From: Bacteroidales bacterium UBA3743
Lineage (GTDB): Bacteria > Bacteroidota > Bacteroidia > Bacteroidales > Paludibacteraceae
Assembly (NCBI GenBank): GCA_002371265.1
Contig: DFGT01000012.1
Span: 1 to 49,761, forward strand
DNA: 49,761 nucleotides
Direction: 5' to 3'
The position numbers were made by a program, and so were the translations under genes. Position 1 is the stretch's first letter. Each line of letters begins with the position of its first letter. A model generated the notes under the pieces. It did not search any database. It saw nothing but the letters and a program-made list of their open reading frames with translations, and was not told where the DNA came from. Shown piece after piece: positions 35,238 through 45,161 of this stretch.

Positions 35238-35273
35238 AGTGACACTTGTGTAAAAAGCAAGTGTCACTTTTTA
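35238..35273 (+). terminator. Terminator of the nuo operon
   Basis: AGTGACACTTG (35238-35248) pairs perfectly with CAAGTGTCACT (35258-35268) around a 9-base loop and is followed by a T run. The in-frame TTG at 35246 of the next ORF lies inside this hairpin, which argues against that start. Confidence 0.9.
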
Positions 35274-35284
35274 TATGGATTAAG

Positions 35285-36277
35285 GTGAAAAAGTTAAAAA
35301 GCATTTTAGGGTTTGTAATTCCGTTGCTGTTGAGCGTTGCTCTTCTTTATTATATTTATTCGGGAGAGAATTGGGACGAGCAGATTTCTTATATCAAGAA
35401 AGCAAATTTTTTCTGGCTGTTTTTGCCTGTGTTGGTAGCTTTGTTAAGCAATCTGTTTAGAGCCCTCAGGTGGAAGATGTTGATTAAGGCATCAGGTTTG
35501 GAAGTGTCGCTTTTAAACTCCTTCTTGGCTGTCTTGGTAGGGTATTTTGCAAATTTTCTTTTGCCGAGAGCTGGAGAAGTCGCAAGATGTGGAGTGCTAA
35601 AAAAATATACAGGTCTTTCATTTACGACGGTGCTTGGAACAGTTGTGACGGAGCGAATTTTTGATGTTATAATGACGGCGATTATAATGCTTCTCGCTTT
35701 CGTATTCGAGTTTGGAATGCTTTCTTCTTTAGTAGACGACGCGAATCTCCCGTCGAAACTATTGTCAATTTTATCCAATCCGTTTGTCGTTGTGATCATA
35801 CTCATTCTGACAGCCGTTTTTGTGTCTTTTTTCAAATTGCGAAACAAGAGCAAATTATATGAAAAGGGGAGAGAGAGCCTGAGAAAGTTCAAGGTTGGCA
35901 TGTTGTCTGCGAAAGATGTTGACAACAAGTTGATGTTTGGCATTTACACAGTTCTGATTTTCGCATGCTATTATTTGATGCTTCATTTCAGTTTTTGGGC
36001 GTTCGACTTTACTAAAGACATAACATTTTCACAAGGCTTGGTGATTTATGTTATGGGAGCTTTGGGAATTATAGCACCAGTACAGGGAGGCATCGGAGCA
36101 TGGCATTTCATGACTATTCAGGCACTGGTGTTTTATTTGGGCGACGCAATTGAACCTGAGGCAAAGGCATTTGCTTTGGTGGTCCACTCCGTACAGACGA
36201 TAGTTGTGTATATAGGATGTGGATTATTGGCTTATGTTTTGTTGCCGGTTGTAAACAAGAGAAAAAAACTAAGCTAA
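35285..36277 (+). CDS. UPF0104 / LPG-synthase-type integral membrane protein
   Basis: A 330-residue polytopic protein of the lysylphosphatidylglycerol-synthase TM family (PF03706, YbhN-like). SNLFRALRWKMLIKASG, FANFLLPRAGEVARCGVLKKYTG and VTERIFDVIM are the characteristic conserved blocks. The late GALGIIAPVQGGIGAWHFM is also typical. It lacks the aminoacyl-transfer domain of MprF, so it is a flippase/transport-like or accessory protein of unknown substrate. I chose the GTG at 35285 (preceded by AAGG), because the longer in-frame start would lie in the nuo terminator and no in-frame ATG is nearby. No promoter is evident, so low-level readthrough from nuo is possible. Confidence 0.8.
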   Translation: MKKLKSILGFVIPLLLSVALLYYIYSGENWDEQISYIKKANFFWLFLPVLVALLSNLFRALRWKMLIKASGLEVSLLNSFLAVLVGYFANFLLPRAGEVARCGVLKKYTGLSFTTVLGTVVTERIFDVIMTAIIMLLAFVFEFGMLSSLVDDANLPSKLLSILSNPFVVVIILILTAVFVSFFKLRNKSKLYEKGRESLRKFKVGMLSAKDVDNKLMFGIYTVLIFACYYLMLHFSFWAFDFTKDITFSQGLVIYVMGALGIIAPVQGGIGAWHFMTIQALVFYLGDAIEPEAKAFALVVHSVQTIVVYIGCGLLAYVLLPVVNKRKKLS

Positions 36278-36578
36278 CACGAAGGACGAGCCTAAAAAAC
36301 ACCACAGAGACTTTGTGAAAGAAGAAAGTCAAAAATGAGACAATAGCAAAAAGAATTATTGTTGTTGATCAAATTTTCAAAAAACTATCGCCAATCGTAC
36401 AATTTTACATAGACAAATCATACTTTATGATAAAAAAAGTGATATGTTTTGTGTTATGATACTTAATTTTTTTATTTTTGCAGTATTTGGTGGATAGCGT
36501 AGAAGAATTTATGGACTGCTACAAGAATACACCGTTTAATATTTATAATATTTATTGAACGTAGACACATTTTTTTAT
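36278..36578. other. Intergenic region before the giant T9SS protein
   Basis: About 300 bases, strongly AT-rich, without a plausible ORF. It holds the promoter at 36448-36480 and a leader of roughly 90 bases. No clear terminator for the preceding membrane-protein gene was found; a short CACAGA/TTTGTG stem near 36301-36315 lacks a T run. Confidence 0.5.
36448..36480 (+). promoter_or_regulatory. Promoter of the giant T9SS protein gene
   Basis: TTTG (36448-36451) and TATTTTTG (36473-36480) are spaced 21 bp apart. The transcript would begin near 36487. Confidence 0.6.
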
Positions 36579-39500
36579 ATGAAAAAATTTTTACAAATGC
36601 TTTATGAGTTCATTCCTAAAAAAGGAATTGGATTTGAAAAATATCTAGTTGTTTTCTGCATGCTGGTAGGTGTGCAGGCAAGCACTTTTGCACAGTATAC
36701 CTTTTTGGAGGTTCCGTCAGGGACAGCTTTTGTAAAAGAAGGTATCATTAGGGTCAATCCTGGTGATAATATTACTTTGACGGTTCCTTATGTATCTTAT
36801 GGAACCCCCGTAAAATGGGAGTATAGGACAAAGCCTTCGACAGATAGATTATTGTTGGATGGTGAGACGAACACAACCCTTTCGGTTGAGAATATTCAAA
36901 ATGACATTGAATATATTGCTACCTATACAAATCCAATAACAAATGTAGAGTCTTCTGCACGTATTCTGATTGCTTGTGTTTCGTTGACATCAACATCAGA
37001 GCTTGCTTGTCCTAGGGAGGCGGTCGCATTTGATTATAGCGGAGGTCAATTTGCTGATAAAGGAAAATTTGAACAAAGAAAGGATGGACCTGCGTGGCAT
37101 AATTTGAAGGATTTTCCTGATAATTCAATTAATGAGTGGATTATAACAGAAAGTGAAAAAGACTACTCTGTTCGAGTGTCGTTGGATTATAACTATTATA
37201 ATTCAACTTCTGCTACTTTGACTACTAATGAAATAAGCGTCAAGTTACGTGATGATTGTAAGGCAAATTGTCTTACAACATCAACAGGTGAATATTATGT
37301 TGGTACTGATTTTGATCCAAATAAAAGTGACCCTAAAAAGATTCCACAAGATGTCATTAATCATTTTGGTGAACATAATATTGAGTTGCGAGAGGCAGAT
37401 GTTAAGAATTATTGGTTAGGAAACAATGCACGAGACTTTTTCGGACAAGATCCAATGGATGATGTGTCTGCTGGTGTTGTAGGCAAGAATAATTATATGT
37501 TTTGTCAGAATCCAAATGACAGAATATGTGAGTTGATATTCTCCCCAGTTTCGGAATTTATTGGAAAACCTTATACATATAAGATGCGTATGTATCTTCA
37601 AAAGGAGACAGGTTGCAATATAGATGAAAATGCTAAATTTAAGGCACGTACTGGACAAGGAAAGCAGACAATTGATAGATTGAAAGGATCTGCGTATTTG
37701 AATAGTACAGGAGAGTTGATAAAGACAGCTGAAGGTTATAATGAAGGAGATATGACTTTGTCGTTCAAACAGTTGATGGATTTGGGATCTTTGAAAGATC
37801 ACGATTTGATCAAGGTAGAAATTACGTTTGAAGGACGATTCCCAGATGATCCAAATGGTTTGAGGGAATTTAGCTTTTTCCCTGAGTTCGCTCAGATGAG
37901 TTGTTGGAAGGTCGCTATTGATTATATTTCGGCTGAAGTAGAAAATGTATGTTTGGATCCAGATGTTTTGTGTGCAGGAGAGTATACTACTGCGCATGCC
38001 GCCGGTATGCCTGATGGTTCGGTATATCGTTGGTATAAAAAAGTTGGTGACAATTGGATTGAGGACGCAACTAATTATGGTAAGCAAAATGCTTCTATTC
38101 AGGCAGAAAAGGGCTTGGTTTCTTATCAGTTGAGAGTAGATATACCTGGATTAGGACTAAGAACACATGATTTTGTTGTGTCTGGTAATGATTGTACTGT
38201 GCCAATACCGAAAATAAATGGAGCAACATTCTGTCTCCCTAATGTACAATCATATACTCCAAATATTGTAGATCATTCAAATGTGGTCACTTATGAGTGG
38301 GCAATGTTCAGACCAGATAATTCTGTTTGGTTTGACTCAAAAACAACTCCAGACTCTCACTTTACGGTTCTCCCTTCTTCTGAATTTTCTGATTCAACTA
38401 GTGAGTTTTATCAAAAGAATAAGAATGATTCTTTAGTAGTTTCTTTAGGACTTGATTCAACAATTGTTGAAGGTGATTATAAGTTACAGTTGAGAACTAT
38501 GACAGGTTCGATTGTATACGCAACTATAGATACAATTGTTCATATTTATCGTAATCCAGATATCACCCTCAGACTTGATGGTGAAAAATTTGCAGGAATA
38601 ACATCTGAGTCAGAAAAGACAATCTGTCCTTCAGATATGCGCAGGGAGATTATCGCTATAGCTGAGAATTCATTTGATTCTCCTATGCTATCGAAATACA
38701 TCTATAATTGGAACTCAATACCGGGCTCTCCTAATGTTTTCATTCCAGATCCTAATGATCCTAGCAAAGCTACTGTTAATTTAGCAGCTATCCCAGGTAT
38801 CTGTGATGGAGATCTAGACAATGTGCAGTTCTCGGTTCAGGCATATATAGGTGGTTGTGCTGATTCAGACACAAATAAATATAAAATTGAGAAAGTTGTC
38901 GAGCCAACTATTGATTGCTCAGCTTTGGTTGGTAAACAGGATACGTTCCCTGTAGAGAAGAAAAGGGAAGATGCTGATATTACGATCCCTGTACCTCCGT
39001 TTACTTCTAGTTGTGATACAGATCCAGATCTTATAATTGAGATCACTTCAAAACGTCAAGAAGTAAAGGACACTATGGGAACAAAGACTATTGTTGTTCG
39101 TAAATCAGAGATTGATAATAAAACGGATAAACTTAATGTCACACTTTCTTGGGGCACTTATGATTTCCATTATATAGTTAAAGATGGTTGTGGTAATACC
39201 AAGGATTGCAATGTCGATATAGTAATTGATATCGTTCCTAGTCCTGATTGTTCTAAGATTAATGACATTGATGTAATCAAGGATTCTCTAGAGAAGGAAA
39301 AATGTACTGTCATATTTGGTCCAGATTTGCTTAGTGCTCCAGTTTTGGAAGACGAGAATGATATTAATGGTAAAATGTTAACTGGAGAATATGCAGGACG
39401 ATTGCATTTTGATAGTCCACAAAATAAAGAAGATTTGAAGTCGACTGCAGAGAAACGTGCAAAGTTTGATATGAGTGTTGGTTTGAATGACGAATATGAG

Positions 39501-42500
39501 ATTGATTACACTTATATCCTTTGGCGATTCACAAATGAAGCTGGAAAATCTGCATATTGTGTTCAGGAAGTTTTGGTAGAGGATAAGAATAATGACTTTT
39601 TTGATTGTAATCAAATTGATTCTGTTTTCAGACCTATTACAAAACCGGGAGAATGTGAAATTCAATTTAAGGATTTCTGGGATTCATTAAAGGCAATGAA
39701 TTACACAGGTATTGATAAATGTCCTGTGGTGACTACACTTTATGGTGAACTACATGAGGACTCTATCAATGTGTCGAAAATTGAGGATGGTAGAAAATTT
39801 AGTGTCGGTATCACTGAAACTGTTTATTGGCAGTTTAGAGATCATCATAATAATGTGAAATATTGTCCTCAGGATATCAATGCTTTTTCTGGAGATTCTG
39901 TAAAAATTAATTGTGACACAATAAGCGAACGTAAGGGCGAAGCAGAAGAAGGCACTTGTTTCGCAAATGCAGAAGATTTGGATATACCTTCTCCTATTGG
40001 TATAGAGCCATGTCCTGATGAAAATGGAGATTCAATTAAAGTTCCAGGTGTAGGTACTCGTAATGACGGAAAAGCGTTGGATGATCCATATCCTACAGGA
40101 CATACTTACATTACTTGGGTATTCACAGGTAAGAATTCATACCCATCTACATGTGTTACACATGTGTTTGTAGAAGGAAACAATCATTTTGATCTTGATT
40201 GTGATCTTTTGTTCCCAAAGAAGTGGTATGAAATGCCTGATTGTGATTCAATGGATATCACTTTGGAGACGAAAAAAGTTCCTGATCCATGTGTGGCAGG
40301 ATTTATGTCTGAAGGTGTGCCATATATCAATGGTGAGAAGATTGAATTGAAACATAAATTCCCAATTGGAGAGACTTTCGTTACTTGGAAGTTCTGGGAT
40401 TACACAAAGGCTGTTGTGGATTCATGTATTCAGTCTATTCATTTGAGAGACACATTCCCTCCGGTTGTTGATTGTGACACAATGAAGAATGATTCAGTTT
40501 TACTTCATGATAAGTGTTCGATACCTACTAAGGATTTGAGAGATTCTCTTGAAAAGAAGATTGCCATTGAATATTGTACAGGCGATACAATTTGGGGTGA
40601 ACCATATTTGATCAATGATAAAGGTGAGAGAGTGGAATTCCCTTCAGAGGTCAGTGTTGGCATCTATCCAATTCAATGGGTATTTGCAAATGATAGCCTA
40701 ACAACTAAGGAGTCGGTTTGTGATAAAACTTTGTATTTGCTGCATGACGGAACACCTATATTCGACTGTAGTTCATTACCTTCACCTTTGCAGTTATGGG
40801 ATACAACGGGCGAGTGTAAAATATTATTGAATCCGAATACATTGCCAATTCCAGAGGCTGTTGATTCATGTAAACGTGATTACATCGTTTATGGACATGG
40901 ATATGTACAGCTGTTTGAGGAGGGAGATTTTGTTGAATTGTGTTACTTTGATAGAGAAAAGAACAAGGCTGTTTACCTGATGGATCTTCCTCTTGGTGGA
41001 CACAAGGTTAAATGGGTATTTAAGAGTCCATTCTCTATTAAAGAAAAGGAGTGTGAGCAGATTGTTAAGGCAAATAGTGATGCTATTAATAAGGTAGACT
41101 GTTCAAAGTTGGCGGAATATGTTCATGTTACTATGCGTAGACAAGGTCCAGGTGCTACTTTTGAAGAAGTTAGAGACTCTGGATTGATTTTGCCAAATCT
41201 TGATTTCGATGTTTGTAAAGTTTTGGATACACTATATACTAGAGACGATGATAAGTCTATTTATGCTGATTATTATCCTGTAGGACATAGAGTTACTATC
41301 ACATGGCTATTCATGGATACAACACGAAATGCTGAGCAGAGTAAGGAATGTCATACTATCGTGGATGTTGAGGATGGTGATACTCCGATCATGATATGTC
41401 CAGAACTTGGCACAACATTTACTTGTTTGGACGCTCTTCCTGCTAGATTTGCCAACTTTGAGGAATTCAAGGCTGCTGGAGGTATGCTGATATCAAATGG
41501 AGTCGATGTTTCTGAGTTTGTTGATCCTTCATCGTTCAAGTGTGATACTATGTCTTTGGGAGACAAATGTGATTTTACATTTATAAGAAAGTATTCCATA
41601 GCAAATTTGAGAAATCAGATTTCTGAGTGTGAACAAAATATTCATATTAAAGATACAGTTCCTCCTGTTTGGTTGGATGGCGTTGAGTCTTTGACAAAGG
41701 TGTTCGACTGTGTGGCGGAGGATTTCTTCCCTACAGATCTTAAGGCTAAAGACGAATGCTCTAGTGAAATAATTTCGGAGTATCATAAAGTAAGTAGTCT
41801 GGATGGTGTGGTAGACGGTTTGTTCTATACTGTTTCATCCAACAGATCTGACAATCCTGATGATTGCGAGTATTACAACTATACAGAAACTCGTAAGTAT
41901 GTTGCTGTCGACAGATGTCGTAATTATTCTGATATATTGAAGTTTGAGGCTCAGGTACAGGATACATTTAACCCTGTTATTAATATGCCTGATACAGCAA
42001 GCTGGCGTAAAAAATTTGTGCCTGCCGTTTATGCTCATGAAGGTTGTACGTTCTTGTATCCTGATTTGACTTCATTATTACCTAAGGATTCTCTTAAAGA
42101 TATTTGTGATCCTGGTGCTGCTAAGTTCTTTAAGATTTATCAGACTCCAGCTGCAGGAACAGTTATACAAAACACCAAGATTCCTCAGTTTGTCACTCTT
42201 CATGTCGCAGATCCTTGTGGCTTGGAAGATACTTTGATAAAAGAAATCTATGTACAGGATACTAAGGACATCATTGATGTTGAGATGAAGGATACTACGA
42301 TATGTGCTGAACTAAAATTGACTCTTAATGACTTGTTTAAGTATTCTGGTTATATATATAGAGAGTCTTGGTTCGAAGAAAATGTTTGGGTTCGTACTGA
42401 CAATTATAATGTTGTATACGATTACTATAAGGGTGAAGTTGATGAGAAAAACTTGATCTATTCAAATAATAAGGAAACTTATGCACATAGATTCAATCAA

Positions 42501-43508
42501 ACAGCTAGCCCTAGAGACTTTATCGAATTGTCAGCATTGTCAGATGAAGGATTGTATACTATTGTAGGTATGGATACCTCTCTACATTGTGTTGATACAA
42601 CAAGTGCGTATATCACTGTTCATTCAGCACCGACAATTGGACTTGATGCAGAACCTCTTCTAGTCTGTGAAAAAGACTCTATCCATTTGATTTCGGATAA
42701 TGAGACTCTTTACGAAAAATACAATTTGATCGTCCATGATAATGGAGAAGAAATTACAGAAGAAGGATGGATGCTTAATGGTGAGAAGTATAAACCAGAA
42801 ACATTACTTGACTATACTGACGCTTTGATAAGAATGCATTATTATGCTACTAACAAATGTGAGACTGGCAAGTCAAATGATTGGATTTCTCTAAGTATGA
42901 GACGCAGAATGTCTCCTGACAATCTGATGTTGACTACTGAGCCTAATAATCCGGCAAGAGTATACTTGGGCGAGTCTGCTAAGTTAAATTTAGTTACTAA
43001 GTATAAGCCAGATGTGTACATGTGGTATCGTGTCAAGGGTATTGTTGATGGAAACTCAGACAAGATGTTTGACAAGTACGGAAATGTACGTGAAGACTAT
43101 ATGGACTCAGACTTTGAACAGGATTCATTGCTTGGTGTTACAAACTATGGAACATCTGGAAGCAAAATTTGGGATTTGACTGAGCTTGGAGATAGTGCTA
43201 AATACTATGTTCTGTTAGTTGATAGTGTTTGTCCGGCTGTGCCTTCAAATATTGTATCAATTGATGTGGTTCAGAAACTTCCTACTGCGTTTACTCCTCA
43301 CAATTCAATTGGCATGAATGATGTATTCATGGAGGGACACAAGGTGATTATCTTCAACCGCTATGGACAGAAAATGGTCGAGAGCGACAACGGTTGGGAT
43401 GGAACTTGCCGTGGTAATTTGGTTGACCCTGGAGTTTATTACTATGAGGTCATCATCAATGATGGTGAAAAACATAAAGGCTCAATTGAGGTCGTTTACT
43501 TTAAGTGA
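36579..43508 (+). CDS. Giant secreted adhesin-like protein, T9SS type B sorting domain
   Basis: 2309 residues from the ATG at 36579; a TTG eight codons earlier is less likely. The signal peptide is unusually long, ~38 residues, with a basic N-region, the core YLVVFCMLVGVQAS and cleavage after TFA. Residues ~39-770 look like Ig-like and lectin-like beta domains. From about residue 778 to 1610 there are about eight degenerate modules of ~100-120 residues. Each starts with [D/N]C, has a second Cys 15-25 residues later, then an ITWVF or W.F strand and closes with C.q.v.v.D (HYR-like, e.g. IHLRDTFPPVVDC). The last ~75 residues (PTAFTPHNSIGMNDVF, VIIFNRYGQKM, GWDGTCRG, PGVYYYEVII) are the gliding-motility/CHU_C C-terminal domain used by the type IX secretion system. 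It is therefore a probable surface or secreted adhesin. No enzymatic motif was seen. Confidence 0.85.
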   Translation: MKKFLQMLYEFIPKKGIGFEKYLVVFCMLVGVQASTFAQYTFLEVPSGTAFVKEGIIRVNPGDNITLTVPYVSYGTPVKWEYRTKPSTDRLLLDGETNTTLSVENIQNDIEYIATYTNPITNVESSARILIACVSLTSTSELACPREAVAFDYSGGQFADKGKFEQRKDGPAWHNLKDFPDNSINEWIITESEKDYSVRVSLDYNYYNSTSATLTTNEISVKLRDDCKANCLTTSTGEYYVGTDFDPNKSDPKKIPQDVINHFGEHNIELREADVKNYWLGNNARDFFGQDPMDDVSAGVVGKNNYMFCQNPNDRICELIFSPVSEFIGKPYTYKMRMYLQKETGCNIDENAKFKARTGQGKQTIDRLKGSAYLNSTGELIKTAEGYNEGDMTLSFKQLMDLGSLKDHDLIKVEITFEGRFPDDPNGLREFSFFPEFAQMSCWKVAIDYISAEVENVCLDPDVLCAGEYTTAHAAGMPDGSVYRWYKKVGDNWIEDATNYGKQNASIQAEKGLVSYQLRVDIPGLGLRTHDFVVSGNDCTVPIPKINGATFCLPNVQSYTPNIVDHSNVVTYEWAMFRPDNSVWFDSKTTPDSHFTVLPSSEFSDSTSEFYQKNKNDSLVVSLGLDSTIVEGDYKLQLRTMTGSIVYATIDTIVHIYRNPDITLRLDGEKFAGITSESEKTICPSDMRREIIAIAENSFDSPMLSKYIYNWNSIPGSPNVFIPDPNDPSKATVNLAAIPGICDGDLDNVQFSVQAYIGGCADSDTNKYKIEKVVEPTIDCSALVGKQDTFPVEKKREDADITIPVPPFTSSCDTDPDLIIEITSKRQEVKDTMGTKTIVVRKSEIDNKTDKLNVTLSWGTYDFHYIVKDGCGNTKDCNVDIVIDIVPSPDCSKINDIDVIKDSLEKEKCTVIFGPDLLSAPVLEDENDINGKMLTGEYAGRLHFDSPQNKEDLKSTAEKRAKFDMSVGLNDEYEIDYTYILWRFTNEAGKSAYCVQEVLVEDKNNDFFDCNQIDSVFRPITKPGECEIQFKDFWDSLKAMNYTGIDKCPVVTTLYGELHEDSINVSKIEDGRKFSVGITETVYWQFRDHHNNVKYCPQDINAFSGDSVKINCDTISERKGEAEEGTCFANAEDLDIPSPIGIEPCPDENGDSIKVPGVGTRNDGKALDDPYPTGHTYITWVFTGKNSYPSTCVTHVFVEGNNHFDLDCDLLFPKKWYEMPDCDSMDITLETKKVPDPCVAGFMSEGVPYINGEKIELKHKFPIGETFVTWKFWDYTKAVVDSCIQSIHLRDTFPPVVDCDTMKNDSVLLHDKCSIPTKDLRDSLEKKIAIEYCTGDTIWGEPYLINDKGERVEFPSEVSVGIYPIQWVFANDSLTTKESVCDKTLYLLHDGTPIFDCSSLPSPLQLWDTTGECKILLNPNTLPIPEAVDSCKRDYIVYGHGYVQLFEEGDFVELCYFDREKNKAVYLMDLPLGGHKVKWVFKSPFSIKEKECEQIVKANSDAINKVDCSKLAEYVHVTMRRQGPGATFEEVRDSGLILPNLDFDVCKVLDTLYTRDDDKSIYADYYPVGHRVTITWLFMDTTRNAEQSKECHTIVDVEDGDTPIMICPELGTTFTCLDALPARFANFEEFKAAGGMLISNGVDVSEFVDPSSFKCDTMSLGDKCDFTFIRKYSIANLRNQISECEQNIHIKDTVPPVWLDGVESLTKVFDCVAEDFFPTDLKAKDECSSEIISEYHKVSSLDGVVDGLFYTVSSNRSDNPDDCEYYNYTETRKYVAVDRCRNYSDILKFEAQVQDTFNPVINMPDTASWRKKFVPAVYAHEGCTFLYPDLTSLLPKDSLKDICDPGAAKFFKIYQTPAAGTVIQNTKIPQFVTLHVADPCGLEDTLIKEIYVQDTKDIIDVEMKDTTICAELKLTLNDLFKYSGYIYRESWFEENVWVRTDNYNVVYDYYKGEVDEKNLIYSNNKETYAHRFNQTASPRDFIELSALSDEGLYTIVGMDTSLHCVDTTSAYITVHSAPTIGLDAEPLLVCEKDSIHLISDNETLYEKYNLIVHDNGEEITEEGWMLNGEKYKPETLLDYTDALIRMHYYATNKCETGKSNDWISLSMRRRMSPDNLMLTTEPNNPARVYLGESAKLNLVTKYKPDVYMWYRVKGIVDGNSDKMFDKYGNVREDYMDSDFEQDSLLGVTNYGTSGSKIWDLTELGDSAKYYVLLVDSVCPAVPSNIVSIDVVQKLPTAFTPHNSIGMNDVFMEGHKVIIFNRYGQKMVESDNGWDGTCRGNLVDPGVYYYEVIINDGEKHKGSIEVVYFK

Positions 43509-43530
43509 TGTCAATAAGATTTGAATATCT

Positions 43531-43566
43531 AAAAGGGTGGAAGAGTTTTCTCTTCCTCCCTTTTGT
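43531..43566 (+). terminator. Terminator of the giant T9SS gene
   Basis: AAAAGGGTGGAAGAG (43531-43545) pairs with CTCTTCCTCCCTTTT (43550-43564) with a single T-T mismatch and a 4-base loop; a T-rich end follows. Confidence 0.85.
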
Positions 43567-43584
43567 TTGAATTTGTCATATATT

Positions 43585-44196
43585 ATGATCTACAGAATTT
43601 ATCCGGAGAATCCGAATCAAAAAGAGATTGACAAGGTTGTCCAGTTTTTGCAGGATGGCGGAATAATTGTCTATCCTACAGACACAATCTATGGTATGGG
43701 ATGTGATATCTTTCATGCGAGAGCAGTGGAAAGAGTTTGTCAGTATAAGAAAATTGACCCGAAAAAGGCTAATCTTTCTTTTATTTGCTATGATTTAAGC
43801 CATATCGCTGAATACGCAAAAGTGAACAATGATGTTTTCAAACTGATGAAGAAGAATCTTCCTGGCCCGTTCACTTTTATTTTGAACGCTACAAGTAATC
43901 TTCCGAAGTTGTTTAGAAATAAAAAGACTGTTGGTATACGTGTTCCAGATAATAATGTCATTCGTGAGATTGTCAGAACTCTTGGTAATCCGATTCTGTC
44001 GACTTCTGTTCGTGACGATAATGATGATGTTCTTGAATATTACACGGACCCGGAACTGATGGATGAAAAACTTTCTCATTTTGTGGATTGCGTTATTAAT
44101 TCCGGTTATGGAAGCCTTGAGCCTTCCACTGTTGTTGATTGTACAGGTGATGAACCTGTGATTGTGCGTCAGGGAAAGGGTATTTTGGAATATTGA
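43585..44196 (+). CDS. L-threonylcarbamoyladenylate synthase family (TsaC/Sua5)
   Basis: A 203-residue YrdC-fold protein. The family makes threonylcarbamoyl-AMP for the t6A37 modification of ANN-decoding tRNAs. GGIIVYPTDTIYGMGCD, YKKIDPKKANLSFICYD, KKNLPGPFTFILNAT and KKTVGIRVPDN follow the expected order, and STVVDCTGDEPVIVRQGKG closes the domain. There is no Sua5 C-terminal domain. Some short paralogues (YciO) have less certain function, so the exact role is not fixed. The ATG at 43585 is used, because an upstream in-frame ATG falls within the terminator hairpin. The transporter gene begins two bases after the stop (stop-T-ATG), suggesting coupling. Confidence 0.87.
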   Translation: MIYRIYPENPNQKEIDKVVQFLQDGGIIVYPTDTIYGMGCDIFHARAVERVCQYKKIDPKKANLSFICYDLSHIAEYAKVNNDVFKLMKKNLPGPFTFILNATSNLPKLFRNKKTVGIRVPDNNVIREIVRTLGNPILSTSVRDDNDDVLEYYTDPELMDEKLSHFVDCVINSGYGSLEPSTVVDCTGDEPVIVRQGKGILEY

Positions 44197-44197
44197 T

Positions 44198-45097
44198 ATG
44201 TGGATATTGCTTGCGATGATGTCGGCTCTTTTGCTCGGCATCTATGATGTGTTCAAAAAGAAATCACTTTCCGACAATGCCGTCATTCCGGTGCTTTCGA
44301 TTTCTATTTTTTTCTCATTCCTTCTTTTCTTGCCGTTGCTTATCGCTTCTGGTTTCGACGGTGCAAAGGATAATCTTGGTGATTTCTATATTCCTTTTGT
44401 TGACGGTGCAACCCATTTTAAGATTTTCTTGAAGGCAGTCATTGTGCTTTGTTCATGGATATGCACCTATTTTGGAATGAAACATATTCCGATCACTATA
44501 TTTTCTCCGATTAGGGCGACGCAGCCTATCTGGACTGTCCTTGTCGCAGTGGTGATCTTCAATGAATGTTTGTCTTGGATTCAGTCGTTGGCTATCGCTA
44601 TTACATTGATATCTTTCTTCGCTTTCTCTCAAGTTGGTAAAAAGGAAGGAGTGTCTTGGAAATCCAACAAATGGATTTGGCTTGTTATTGCGGCCACTGT
44701 GTTTGGCTCGGCAAGTGGACTATACGACAAACATCTAATGCATAGTGGCTACCCACGTATGGCTGTCCAGGTCTACAGCACTATGTATCAGTCTGTGTTG
44801 ATGCTGGTTGTGATGTTCGCGTTATGGTATCCCCACCGTCGAAAATCAACACCATTTCAATGGAGATGGACTATCTTGGGAATCTCAGTGTTCCTTATGA
44901 TGGCAGACTATGTCTACTATTGGGCTCTTTCATATGATGATGCATACATATCAATCGTCTCGACTATCCGTCGTTCCGGTGCTATTGTGCCTTTCTTGTA
45001 TGGTGCTTTTGCATTAAAAGAAAAGAATATCAAGATCAAATCTGTTTTGTTATGTGGTGTTATTTTGGGAGTCTCTTTACTTTATATATTTAGATAA
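44198..45097 (+). CDS. EamA/DMT family transporter
   Basis: 299 residues with about ten TM helices, the drug/metabolite transporter architecture of two five-helix EamA repeats. FSPIRATQPIWTVLVAVVIFNECLSW is the typical end of the first repeat, and STIRRSGAIVPFLYGAFALKEKN the end of the second. The direction and substrate of transport are unknown. It starts one base after the tsaC-like gene stop; the in-frame upstream start overlapping that gene is not preferred. Confidence 0.85.
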   Translation: MWILLAMMSALLLGIYDVFKKKSLSDNAVIPVLSISIFFSFLLFLPLLIASGFDGAKDNLGDFYIPFVDGATHFKIFLKAVIVLCSWICTYFGMKHIPITIFSPIRATQPIWTVLVAVVIFNECLSWIQSLAIAITLISFFAFSQVGKKEGVSWKSNKWIWLVIAATVFGSASGLYDKHLMHSGYPRMAVQVYSTMYQSVLMLVVMFALWYPHRRKSTPFQWRWTILGISVFLMMADYVYYWALSYDDAYISIVSTIRRSGAIVPFLYGAFALKEKNIKIKSVLLCGVILGVSLLYIFR

Positions 45098-45124
45098 ACA
45101 CGTCAATGAATACGTGAAAAATGT

Positions 45125-45132
45125 TATCTTTG
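45125..45132 (+). promoter_or_regulatory. Candidate -7 box for the 395-residue unknown protein
   Basis: TATCTTTG, an exact TAnnTTTG match, lies 29 bases before the ATG. No TTTG partner at proper spacing. Confidence 0.5.
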
Positions 45133-45161
45133 TATTTTGATTTTATTGTTATTTATATTTT

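Noticed and set aside
35246..35284. Earlier TTG start for the UPF0104 protein
   Set aside because: These codons lie in the nuo terminator hairpin; the GTG at 35285 has a better context and gives the usual family N-terminus.
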